From: JBBRMQ01 sp038230775
GTDB lineage: Bacteria; Acidobacteriota; Thermoanaerobaculia; Gp7-AA8
Direction: 5' to 3'
NCBI GenBank assembly: GCA_038230775.1
Contig: JBBRMQ010000004.1
Location: 1 to 44,805 of the forward strand
Length of the DNA stretch: 44,805 nt
The translations under genes and the position numbers were made by a program. Below, one piece after another: positions 1 to 7,333 of the stretch; position 1 is the stretch's first letter; every line of letters starts with the position of its first letter. The notes under the pieces are model-generated. The model was not told where the DNA came from, made no database searches, and saw only the letters and a program-made list of their open reading frames with translations.

Positions 1-1122
1 CGCGGCGCTGATCAACTGGACGCCCACGCGAAGACGCGATCCCGCGCGCTGAAAGGTGCCGGTGGCGACGAAGTCGACGGTGAGCTCGCGCGCGGCCGCG
101 GTCGGATCGGTCGAGACGTCGGCGTACTTCATGATCGCCGCGGTCGGGCGGACGATCAGCGAGCGGACAAGCGCAAGCTCGCTCGTGATTGCGTCGGCCA
201 GCGCCAGCGAGAGATGTGCGCTTTCAGGATCCGCGGTAATGGCGCGGAACGGTAGGACGGCGATCGATGGGCGTTCGATCGTCTTCCGCGGAACGTCGGT
301 CGATGACCCCAGCTCTGCGATCGCGTTGCGCGATGACGGGCGCCCTCGCGGGTGGCGCGAGAGGAGTCGCAAAATGAACTGCTCCAATGGAGCCGGCACA
401 TCGGGATTGATCTGACGCGGCGGCACGGCAGTCCCGTGCAGGATCTCCGCGATCAGCACCGCGTCGGTGTTCCCGGCGAATGGCCGCCTCCCGGTGACCA
501 TTTCGTAGAAAACGATTCCGGTTGCGTACACGTCCGCCGCCGGTTCCGCCGCATCACCGCGCAACACCTCGGGTGCGATGTACGGCAGCGTCCCCGCGAT
601 CCGGTCGGTCAGCTCCTCCGAGCGATGGATCGTCGCGTCCTGCGGCGACGAGACCGTCGTCAGTGCCAGGCCGAAATCCATTACCTTCACGTGACCGGCG
701 GGCGTAATCATGATGTTGCCCGGCTTGATGTCGCGATGAACGATGCCCTGCGCGTGCGCCATCGCGAGCGCTTCGAGAATCTCGCGACCGTAGTGGATGA
801 CGTCCGCGATGGGTGGTCGCGCGCGGGCCACGAGTGCCTGCAGGGTTTCGCCCGCAACGTGCTCCATGACGATGACCGGCCGGCCTTCGTGCTCGAGCAC
901 GTCGTGGATGGTGCAGATGAATGGATGCGCGAGTCCTGCCGCGGCGCGCGCCTCGCGCAGGAACATGCGGCGCGACGCGTCGGAGTCGAGGCTGCGGTTG
1001 GCGATGAACTTCACCGCGACCGAGCGGTTCAGCCTCTCGTCGTGCGCGGAGAAGATTTCTCCCATGCCGCCCTGACCGAGTTTTCCCGTGATGCGGTACT
1101 GGCCGATCCGTTCATTCAGCAC
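1..1122 (-). CDS. Ser/Thr protein kinase with C-terminal TolB/FlgO-like domain (3' end outside window)
   Basis: Cytoplasmic Hanks-type kinase that should phosphorylate Ser/Thr of partner proteins. Read from a GTG at 1122; an in-frame TGA lies about 20 codons upstream and no ATG is available, so the start is likely but has no clear ribosome site. Seen in order: glycine loop GQGGMG (about residues 16-21), ATP-binding Lys in VAVKF (about 38), catalytic loop HRDIKPGN (about 129-136), DFG (about 149), and an APE-like segment. After about residue 284 the sequence SIAVLPF begins a domain like the TolB/FlgO-type N-terminal domains that precede TPR arrays in many Acidobacteriota kinases. No membrane segment is visible between the two domains. 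The frame is open to base 1, so the C-terminal part, probably TPRs, is missing only because the window ends. Substrates are unknown. Confidence 0.93.
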   Translation of the reverse strand, partial: MLNERIGQYRITGKLGQGGMGEIFSAHDERLNRSVAVKFIANRSLDSDASRRMFLREARAAAGLAHPFICTIHDVLEHEGRPVIVMEHVAGETLQALVARARPPIADVIHYGREILEALAMAHAQGIVHRDIKPGNIMITPAGHVKVMDFGLALTTVSSPQDATIHRSEELTDRIAGTLPYIAPEVLRGDAAEPAADVYATGIVFYEMVTGRRPFAGNTDAVLIAEILHGTAVPPRQINPDVPAPLEQFILRLLSRHPRGRPSSRNAIAELGSSTDVPRKTIERPSIAVLPFRAITADPESAHLSLALADAITSELALVRSLIVRPTAAIMKYADVSTDPTAAARELTVDFVATGTFQRAGSRLRVGVQLISAA

Positions 1123-1316
1123 GAACCGTGATCGTAGCTCGCGGTCGAACCGATGTCATCCCGAGGGTAGTGCAGGACCCGCGTGCCACCCGCCCACACC
1201 GGTTCCTCGCTACGCTCGGAATGACATGAGCGCTTGCTGTTCGGACATGACGGGGCGTCGAACCGATGTCATCCCGAGGGTAGCGAGGGACCGGTGTGGG
1301 CGGGCGGTTCGATTGA
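1123..1316. repeat. Cluster of REP-like inverted and direct repeats
   Basis: Two direct copies of a unit starting TCGAACCGATGTCATCCC (about 1144 and 1258) flank an inverted partner, GGTTCCTCGCTACGCTCGG (about 1200-1218), ending in AATGACAT. The first copy and the inverted copy can fold into a long imperfect hairpin. The patch runs from the kinase start right up to the point where recognisable nicotinate phosphoribosyltransferase sequence begins, so it seems to have replaced the 5' part of that gene. No gene is seen inside it. A short related string (GTAGCGAGGGA) recurs near 13630. Confidence 0.75.
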
Positions 1317-1846
1317 CAGCAGGGCGCGAAGGTGAACATGTGGGGTGTCGGCACGCGACTGGTCACCGCGTATGATCAGCCGGCGTTAGGAGGGGTCTAC
1401 AAACTGAGCGCGATCCGGAACGAACGTGGCGATTGGGAGCACCGGGTGAAGCTCTCCGAGCAGAGCGCAAGATCTCGACGCCGGGAATGCTGCAGGTCCG
1501 GCGTTACGAAACAGGCGAGGGGTTGATCGGCGACATGATCTACGACGAGCTTCACCCGCGAGAGAGCGAGACGATCATCGACCCGTTCGATCCAACGCAT
1601 CTCAAGACGTTTCCGAGCGGCTCAAAATCGCACGATCTGCTGGAGCCGTGTTGCGACGCGGCAAACAGGTCGATGAGATTCCGCCCGCTGGCAGCGTCGC
1701 AGCGGCGCGCGATCGAAGAGCTCGACCGTCTTCATCCCTCGATCAAGCGCCTCAAGAATCCGCACCTCTATCCCGTCGGCCTGGAGAAATCGCTGCACGA
1801 TCGGCGCACGCGGCTCGTCATGCACGCGCGAGGGCTGGCGGCGTGA
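1317..1846 (+). pseudogene. pncB: Nicotinate phosphoribosyltransferase remnant (5' truncated, frameshifted)
   Basis: The intact family makes nicotinate mononucleotide from nicotinate and PRPP in the Preiss-Handler NAD salvage route. Only the last ~175 codons remain. The readable part opens at 1317 (after TGA 1314-1316) with QQGAKVNMWGVGTRLVTA, a conserved family block, continues through PALGGVYKL, then changes frame near 1468-1471: one extra A would restore KLSEQSAKISTPG. The second frame (GMLQVRRYETGEGLIGD onward) runs to TGA 1844-1846. The N-terminal ~250-300 residues, with most of the active site, are absent and replaced by repeats. The stop overlaps the GTG of the PRPP synthetase, a classic coupled junction, so this was once the first gene of a salvage operon. 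The single-base frameshift alone could be a sequencing error; the 5' loss is harder to explain that way. Confidence 0.85.
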
Positions 1847-2760
1847 CGGTTCTGTTCTCGACCGGAGGCTACGAGTATCTGCGCGACGAGCTGTCGCGAC
1901 TGTCGGGCGTGGCAACCGGTGCGATCGAGCGCAAGCGTTTTCCGGATGGCGAGAGGCACCTGCGTTTCGTCGATGACGTCGAGCACCAGGACGTCGTGAT
2001 CGTCGGCGGCACGGTCTCGGACGACGCGACGCTGGAGCTCTACGACCTTGCATCTGCCGCTGTGGAGAACGGCGCGCACACGATGACGATGATCATCCCG
2101 TGGTTCGGCTACGCCACGATGGAGCGCGCCACGATGGAGGGCGAAGTCGTCACCGCGAAAACCCGCGCGCGGCTCTTCTCCGCGATTCCGCAGGCCGGTT
2201 CGGGGAATCGCGTCGTTCTCTTCGATCTGCACAGCGAAGGCATCGCCCACTATTTCGAGGGCCCGCTCCGTCCGTTTCACGTGTACGGCAAGGAGCTCGT
2301 CTTCAACGCGGCGCACCGGATCGCGCCCGATCGCAACTTCGTGCTCGCCTCGACGGACGCCGGCCGCGCCAAATGGGTCGAGTCGCTCGCCAACGATCTC
2401 GGGGTCTCCGCCGCATTCATCGTGAAGCGGCGCGTCGATGGCGAGACGACGCAGGTGCGCGGCGTGAGCGCGAAGGTCGAAGGACGGCCGGTGATCATCT
2501 ACGACGACATGATCCGCACCGGCTCGTCGCTCCTGCACGCGGCGCGCGCCTATCGCGATGCCGGTGCGACCGCGGTCTCCGCCATCGCATCACATGGCGT
2601 GTTTCCGGGCGATGCACTTCAGAAGATCGCCGCCAGCGGCCTCCTCGACAAGATCGTGTGCACGGACAGCCACCCACGCGCGAGGGAGATCAGCGATCCT
2701 CTGCTGGAAGTGCAATCGGTGGCTCCGGTGTTTGTCCCGTTCGTGCGGAGAGCCGGATGA
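1843..2760 (+). CDS. prs: Ribose-phosphate pyrophosphokinase (PRPP synthetase)
   Basis: Cytosolic enzyme making PRPP from ribose 5-phosphate and ATP. 305 residues from a GTG at 1843 that overlaps the stop of the upstream pncB remnant (GTGA). Visible motifs: the flexible-loop region around FPDGERHLRF, the DLHSEG metal/ribose motif (D about 128), and the PRPP-binding loop YDDMIRTGSS (about 220-229). Slightly shorter than the usual ~315 residues and of the divergent type found beside NAD-salvage genes, so it may have been a dedicated PRPP supplier for the nicotinate enzyme. The frame is intact and all motifs are conserved although both neighbours are broken, which suggests it still has a role or decays more slowly. 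Its stop overlaps the pncA ATG (ATGA). Confidence 0.92.
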   Translation: MTVLFSTGGYEYLRDELSRLSGVATGAIERKRFPDGERHLRFVDDVEHQDVVIVGGTVSDDATLELYDLASAAVENGAHTMTMIIPWFGYATMERATMEGEVVTAKTRARLFSAIPQAGSGNRVVLFDLHSEGIAHYFEGPLRPFHVYGKELVFNAAHRIAPDRNFVLASTDAGRAKWVESLANDLGVSAAFIVKRRVDGETTQVRGVSAKVEGRPVIIYDDMIRTGSSLLHAARAYRDAGATAVSAIASHGVFPGDALQKIAASGLLDKIVCTDSHPRAREISDPLLEVQSVAPVFVPFVRRAG

Positions 2761-3281
2761 GCCCGCGCGCCCTGATCGTCGTCGACATCCAGGTCGACTT
2801 CATGCCTGGCGGCGCGCTCGCGGTGGCGGAAGGCGATCGCGTGATTCCCCTCATCAACGCGTTGCAGGGACAGTTCGACCTCGTTCGATGTGAGCCGCGT
2901 CGCAAGAGTTTTTCAGAAGGGCGTCGATCCTGAGGTCGACAGCTACAGCGCCTTCCTGGACAACGGGCATAGCCGCGACACCGGCCTGGCCGCCTTCCTG
3001 AAGTGGCGCATGTTTTCTTATGCGGACTGGCAACCGACTATGGCGTGAAGTACTCCTCGATCGATGCGATCGGGCTCGGATTCCGGACGACCGTGTTTCT
3101 CGGCGCGTGTCGCGGCGTGAATCTTCGACGCGGCGACGTCGAAGACGCCGTGAACGAGATGCGCGCGGCCGGAGTGAACGTCGTAGACTCTGCGCATGAA
3201 AACGATCGCGATCGCAGTGATGTTCACCGCGGCCACGGCGATGGCCACAGCAACGACCAAGCCGGCGTCACTCACACCTGA
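2757..3281 (+). pseudogene. pncA: Nicotinamidase remnant with internal deletions and a lost catalytic Cys
   Basis: PncA hydrolyses nicotinamide to nicotinate. The start (ATG 2757, overlapping the prs stop) and N-terminus ALIVVDIQVDFMPGGAL are good, including the catalytic Asp. After QGQFDLV (about 2885) the sequence jumps, with a frame change, to DVSRVARVFQKGVDPEVDSY, so about 55 residues are missing, including the DWHP region and the metal-binding His residues. A second small deletion with frame change lies at about 3000-3006, before VAHVFLCGLATDYGVK. In that last motif the nucleophilic Cys (ATDYCV in active enzymes) is Gly, codon GGC at 3042-3044. The catalytic Lys (FQKG) remains. The readable tail runs on to 3281 and overlaps the next gene by 86 bases, longer than expected. 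The combined losses indicate a dead gene. Confidence 0.87.
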
Positions 3282-4920
3282 TTCTCTCCGCTCCGTCGCT
3301 CACGATTACTACGAGTGGGTCAAAGAGCAATATCCGGTCGGCGCCAGCGAGCAGGGCTTTCATGGTTACGACGACCGCCTGACGGATTACTCGCCGGGAG
3401 CGATCGCGCGCCGCGCCGCGCATACCCGCCAGTTGCTGGACCGCGTGCGCGCCACGAATCCGAAAGGCTGGCCGAAAGACGACGCCATCGACCTCATCCT
3501 CTTCCGCGCACAACTCGAGCGGCCGGATTTCGGGAATCGCATTCTCAAGAGTGAAGAGGAGAATCCCGATCTCTATGTCGGCGAGGCGAGCAGCGGGATC
3601 TTCTCGCTGATCAAGAAAGAGTACGACTCGCCGCGGAATCGAGCGATCAGCGCGACGAAGCGTCTGCAGCGGGTTCCGGCCATGCTCGAACAGTCGAAGA
3701 GCAACCTTGCGCATCCGGTGCGCCTGTTCGCGCAGTTCGCGATCGAGTCCGCGCGCAACATCGATCCCCTCTACAACGACAGCCTCTTCTCGGCGCTCGA
3801 CAAGGGCCTCTCCGCGCCGGAGCGCGAGGCGCTGGTCTCCGCGAAAGACGCCGCCATCAAGTCGCTTCACACGTACGCCGACTGGCTCGAGAAGGGCCTG
3901 CCGTCGATGACGTCGTGGAAACCGATCGGCACCGGGAACTATCAGTACTTCCTCGACAAGATCCTGCTCCTCCCCATGTCCGCCCACGACGTCGCGCACC
4001 TCGGCGAAGTCGAGCTGGCGCGCTACCGCGGGCTCGAGGCGTTGCTATCCGATCCGTCACTCGCCGATCCGAATCCGCAGCGCGCGAAATCGATCCCCGC
4101 CGATCAGCAGGCGTTCCTGGCTGCGTACGAGAGCCGCGAGCAGGAGATGGTCGATTTCCTCAAAGCGAAGAACCTCGTCACGATCCCGGACTACATGGGC
4201 CCGTTCCAGATCCGGCAGTTGCCCGAGGCGTTCAAGCCGACGAGCCCGGGTGGGTTCATGAACCCGCCGGGCATTTACGACAAGGACAACGGCGGCTTCT
4301 TCTTCATCCCGACGTACAACCCGCAGAGCCGCAACTTCTACATCCGCGCCGCGATCGAAGACCCGCGGCCGATTCTCGGGCACGAGGGGATTCCGGGACA
4401 TTTTCTGCAGCTATCGATCGCCAACCATCTCGCGGATGAGATCCGGCGGCAGCACTCCGACAGCGTGCCGAGCGAGGGGTGGGCGTTGTACACCGAGGAG
4501 ATGTTGCTGCGCGAGGGTCTCTATCCGGCGGATTCGGCGACTGGAGGGCAGGTTCTGCGGCTGTCGCGATATCGCGCGGCGCGCATCGGCGTCGACGTCA
4601 ACTTGCACACCGGCAAGTGGAACTTCGATCAGGCGGTGAACTACTTCATGGAAGGCGGCGGACTCGATAAGGAAGCAGCGACTGGTGAGGCCGCGGGGGC
4701 CGCAGTTGATCCGACGCAGAAGATCAGTTACATGGTCGGCAAATGGCAGATCATGCGTTTGTTAGGCCGCTACCGCGACCTGAAGGGCGCCAGCTTCCGC
4801 CTCGGACAGTTCCATGATGATCTTCTGGCCAACGGCTCCATCCCCATTGCGGTGCAGCAGTGGATTCTCCTCGACGATCCGACGGACCTGGAGAAGGTGA
4901 CGGGGTTGAAGCTGCGGTGA
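3196..4920 (+). CDS. DUF885 family secreted protein (putative metallopeptidase-like)
   Basis: 574 residues with an N-terminal signal-like stretch (MKTIAIAVMFTAATAMATA), so probably exported to the periplasm. It matches the DUF885 family: GHEGIPGHFLQ (His/Glu about 396-402) resembles a zinc-binding HExxH-type motif, followed by the family blocks PSEGWALYTEEM and SRYRAARIGVDVNLHTG. Family members are usually 550-620 residues and are described as putative peptidases; the substrate is not known here. ATG 3196 is used; it lies inside the tail of the pncA remnant, so transcription may come from the salvage operon or from within it. The motifs look complete. Confidence 0.9.
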   Translation: MKTIAIAVMFTAATAMATATTKPASLTPDSLRSVAHDYYEWVKEQYPVGASEQGFHGYDDRLTDYSPGAIARRAAHTRQLLDRVRATNPKGWPKDDAIDLILFRAQLERPDFGNRILKSEEENPDLYVGEASSGIFSLIKKEYDSPRNRAISATKRLQRVPAMLEQSKSNLAHPVRLFAQFAIESARNIDPLYNDSLFSALDKGLSAPEREALVSAKDAAIKSLHTYADWLEKGLPSMTSWKPIGTGNYQYFLDKILLLPMSAHDVAHLGEVELARYRGLEALLSDPSLADPNPQRAKSIPADQQAFLAAYESREQEMVDFLKAKNLVTIPDYMGPFQIRQLPEAFKPTSPGGFMNPPGIYDKDNGGFFFIPTYNPQSRNFYIRAAIEDPRPILGHEGIPGHFLQLSIANHLADEIRRQHSDSVPSEGWALYTEEMLLREGLYPADSATGGQVLRLSRYRAARIGVDVNLHTGKWNFDQAVNYFMEGGGLDKEAATGEAAGAAVDPTQKISYMVGKWQIMRLLGRYRDLKGASFRLGQFHDDLLANGSIPIAVQQWILLDDPTDLEKVTGLKLR

Positions 4921-5115
4921 AGGCGACGGCCCCTCACCCGGCCTTCGGCCACCCTCTCCCCGCTCCGCGGGGCGAGGGGCTACCAACACACAAATGCGGG
5001 AGACGGTGGCTTCGTAGGCTTTGTCTCCTCGTGCAGGTCGAACGCGGACGTTGCCCTTCTCCCCGCCGGCGGGGAGAAGGTGCGCGAAGCGCGGATGAGG
5101 GGTTGCGTTCCTAAG
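4921..5115. repeat. Pair of REP-like palindromic elements
   Basis: First element about 4931-4981: CCCTCACCCGGCCTTCGG and the palindrome CCCCGCTCCGCGGGG. Second element about 5056-5103: the hairpin CTTCTCCCCGCCGGCGGGGAG plus GCGCGAAGCGC, ending GATGAGGGG. The two are in opposite orientation, so CCCTCACCC of the first can also pair with GATGAGGGG of the second. This resembles the BIME-like pairs common between genes in GC-rich genomes. No coding capacity or T-tract terminator is seen. Confidence 0.7.
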
Positions 5116-5916
5116 ATGCGGATCGTCGTCACCGGGGCCGGCGGTCTCGTCGGCAGCGCGATCGCGAAGCGTTTCCGGGCGACCGGACTGACGCACGCCG
5201 ACCTCGACATCACCGACGCGCCGGCCGTGCGTCGCGCGATGACGAAGCTGGAGCCTGAGCTCATCGTCAACTGCGCGGTGTTAGGCGTGGACGAGTGCGA
5301 ACAGGACCCGTCCGCCGCCAACGAGGTCAACGTCGACGGCCCGGGCGCGCTCGCCGAAGTGGCGGAGAAATCGGGAGCGGCGATTCTCCACTTCAGCACG
5401 AACTACGTCTTCGACGGTCGCGAACGCCATACGTACGCGTCTGACGACCCTCCCAATCCGATCAACGTGTACGGGCGGACGAAGCTCACCGGCGAGTGCG
5501 CCGTTCTGTTCCGGTCGACGCGCGCGTTCATCGTGCGTACGTCGTGGGTGTTCGGCAGGGGCAAAGACTCGTTCGTCAGCAGCGTGCATCAGAAGCTGCG
5601 CGCCGGGCAACCTGTTCGCGCCGTGAGCGATGTGTGGGCCAGCGTCACCTATGTTCAGGATCTGGTCGAGGCCGTCGCCGGAATCATCGACCGCCGGAAG
5701 TACGGTCTCTACCACGTCGTGAACGAGGGGATCTGCTCGCATGAGTCGTTCGCGCATGAAACGGCGAAGCTGGTAGGGGCGGACGAGAAGCTCATCGAGA
5801 CCGTCTCCAGCCGCGAGGTTCACAAGGCGCGCCGGCCCCGCCATTCGCCGATGCGAAGCTCGCTGCCGCTCCGTAACTGGCGCGAGGCGCTGGCGGCGTA
5901 TATTGCGTCGTCATGA
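5116..5916 (+). CDS. NAD-dependent epimerase/reductase, RmlD-like (dTDP-4-dehydrorhamnose reductase family)
   Basis: 266-residue Rossmann-fold short-chain dehydrogenase. MRIVVTGAGGLVGSAIAKRF gives the nucleotide-binding glycine motif; HFSTNYVFDG and YGRTKLTGE contain the Thr/Tyr/Lys catalytic signature of the RmlD branch, and RTSWVFG is also conserved. The family reduces dTDP-4-keto-rhamnose to dTDP-rhamnose for cell-surface sugars, or acts on related sugar nucleotides. No other rml genes are nearby, so the exact substrate is uncertain. ATG 5116 starts directly at the Rossmann motif just after the repeat patch. Its stop overlaps the next ATG (ATGA at 5913-5916), placing it first in a three-gene overlapping operon with the VOC and MerB-like genes. 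Confidence 0.85.
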   Translation: MRIVVTGAGGLVGSAIAKRFRATGLTHADLDITDAPAVRRAMTKLEPELIVNCAVLGVDECEQDPSAANEVNVDGPGALAEVAEKSGAAILHFSTNYVFDGRERHTYASDDPPNPINVYGRTKLTGECAVLFRSTRAFIVRTSWVFGRGKDSFVSSVHQKLRAGQPVRAVSDVWASVTYVQDLVEAVAGIIDRRKYGLYHVVNEGICSHESFAHETAKLVGADEKLIETVSSREVHKARRPRHSPMRSSLPLRNWREALAAYIASS

Positions 5917-6671
5917 CGCAAAAGACGAGCTACAAACCGGGCGAATTCTGCTGGGTGGATCTGTTGACCAGCGATCCGAAATCGGCAGAGAAGTTTTACG
6001 TCTCGCTCTTCGGCTGGACGACCAACCCGATTCCGATGGCGCCCGGGGCACCTCCGTACGTCATGCTTCTCAAGAACGGCAAAGATGTGAGTGCCATGAT
6101 GGAAGACAAGACGACGCCACCGCACTGGGCGCCCTACGTATTCGTTGCCAACATCGACGACGCCGCAAAAGAAGCGGAGACATTAGGCGCGACGATCCTC
6201 GCCGAGCCGTTTGACGTGACGGACGCCGGACGCATGGCGGTCATTCAGGATCCGCAGGGCGCCGCGCTCAACCTGTGGCAGGGAAAGCGTCACATCGGTG
6301 CGGGCGTCACGGGCGAACCCGGCACCATGTGCTGGAACGAGCTGTATACGCCCGACATCGAAGGCTCCCGCAAGTTCTACACGGCGCTCTTCGGCTGGAA
6401 ACTGAAGATCAGTCCCGAGTACACCGAGGCGCATGTAGGCGAGACGGCGACGGGCGGAATGATGCAGATGCGGCCCGAGATGAAAGGGATGCCGCCCAAC
6501 TGGATGCCGTACTTCGCTGTCGATGACGTCGACAGCGTGGTGAAGAAGGCCGAAGCCGGGGGCGGTCGCGTGCACAACGGACCGATGGACATCCCCGACA
6601 CGGGCCGCTTCGCCGTGATGGGCGACCCGCAAGGCGCCTCGTTCGCCGTCATCAAACTGAAGCAGCGGTGA
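5913..6671 (+). CDS. VOC (glyoxalase/bleomycin-resistance fold) protein, two tandem domains
   Basis: 252 residues containing two repeated VOC domains: about 1-125 (GEFCWVDLLTSDPKSAEKFY ... DPQGAALNLWQ) and about 130-252 (GTMCWNELYTPDIEGSRKFY ... DPQGASFAVIKL). The pattern, with FYVSLFGW and FYTALFGWK in the respective halves, matches the Cfp30B-like hydroxylase/glyoxalase family, which is cytosolic and poorly defined in substrate. Not a classic glyoxalase I. Translationally coupled on both sides: its ATG overlaps the reductase stop, and its own TGA overlaps the GTG of the MerB-like gene. Confidence 0.9.
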   Translation: MTQKTSYKPGEFCWVDLLTSDPKSAEKFYVSLFGWTTNPIPMAPGAPPYVMLLKNGKDVSAMMEDKTTPPHWAPYVFVANIDDAAKEAETLGATILAEPFDVTDAGRMAVIQDPQGAALNLWQGKRHIGAGVTGEPGTMCWNELYTPDIEGSRKFYTALFGWKLKISPEYTEAHVGETATGGMMQMRPEMKGMPPNWMPYFAVDDVDSVVKKAEAGGGRVHNGPMDIPDTGRFAVMGDPQGASFAVIKLKQR

Positions 6672-7333
6672 TCGATGATGCCGACGTTCGTTCGTTCGTT
6701 TACCGATCGGCGCTGACGACGGGCTCGGTGCCGCTGGCGAAATCGATCGCGCGTCAATTCGCGCAGAGCGAGCACGACGTTCGCGAGTCGTTCGCACGCC
6801 TGGCAGACGCACACATGCTCGTGCTCCAACCAGGCGGCGACGAGATTCTGATGGCGATGCCGTTTTCCGCGGTCCCGACGCCGTTCGCGGTGTCATCGGG
6901 CTCGCTCACGGCCTTCGGCAACTGCATCTGGGACTCCCTCGGTATCCTCGCCATGCTCGGCCGCGACGGTCGCGTCGATGCATCGTGTGGCTGCTGCGGA
7001 ACGGCGATGACGCTCCACGTCGAAGACGGCGAGTTGCGGGAACGCGATGGCGTTTCGCACTTTGGAGTTCCGGCCATCCGGTGGTGGGACGACATCGCCT
7101 TCACCTGAAAGACGATGCTTCTCTTCCGGTCGGAAGAGCATGTCGATCGCTGGTGCGCGCAATGGCAACGTGCGCGTGGCGGAATGATGACGCTCGATCA
7201 GCAGTGGCGGCTGGCGACGGGGTGGTATGCCGAAGATCGGGGCGCGAACGATTGGCGCCGCAGGAGCCTCGATGAGGCCGAGGAGCTGTTTCGCTCCATC
7301 GGCCTCACGAGCGAGTTCTGGAAATTGCGTTAG
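6668..7333 (+). CDS. MerB-like (organomercurial lyase family) protein, candidate selenoprotein with in-frame UGA at codon 147
   Basis: MerB enzymes cleave carbon-mercury bonds using two Cys and an acidic residue. Reading from GTG 6668 gives 146 residues to TGA 7106-7108; the same frame continues without any shift to TAG 7331-7333. Reading TGA as Sec gives 221 residues, the usual MerB length (about 212). The block NCIWDSLGILAMLGRDGRVD followed by SCGCCG aligns with the MerB region holding Cys96. The part after TGA, KTMLLFRSEEHVDRW, aligns with the segment after Cys159 (FFAS...W), so the TGA falls at or next to the second catalytic Cys. A hairpin with apical GGTC follows the TGA at bacterial SECIS spacing. 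The position of Asp99 appears to be Cys here. Alternatives: a TGC to TGA nonsense mutation, or two separate proteins from a second start at ATG 7115. Organomercurial activity is not shown; no mer operon is nearby. Confidence 0.78.
7115..7141 (+). promoter_or_regulatory. Candidate bacterial SECIS element of the MerB-like gene
   Basis: Starting 6 bases after TGA 7106-7108: ATGC (7115-7118) pairs with GCAT (7138-7141); TTC (7119-7121) bulges; TCTTCC (7122-7127) pairs perfectly with GGAAGA (7132-7137); the apical loop is GGTC (7128-7131). The E. coli fdhF element likewise has an apical GGUC loop and an unpaired U on the 5' side. The loop begins 19 bases after the UGA, against 18 in fdhF and in the formate dehydrogenase of this window. 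The role (SelB recruitment) is inferred from shape only. Confidence 0.65.

Noticed and set aside
1314..1316. In-frame TGA directly before the pncB remnant as a Sec codon
   Set aside because: The codons before it are repeat sequence and do not match the enzyme, so the TGA is only the end of a chance frame.
1648..1842. N-terminal extension of PRPP synthetase upstream of GTG 1843
   Set aside because: Those bases encode the end of pncB in another frame, and the family N-terminus fits GTG 1843.
7115..7333. Separate small gene starting at ATG 7115 after the MerB-like TGA
   Set aside because: It is in the same frame, has no ribosome site of its own and encodes exactly the missing C-terminal part of MerB.
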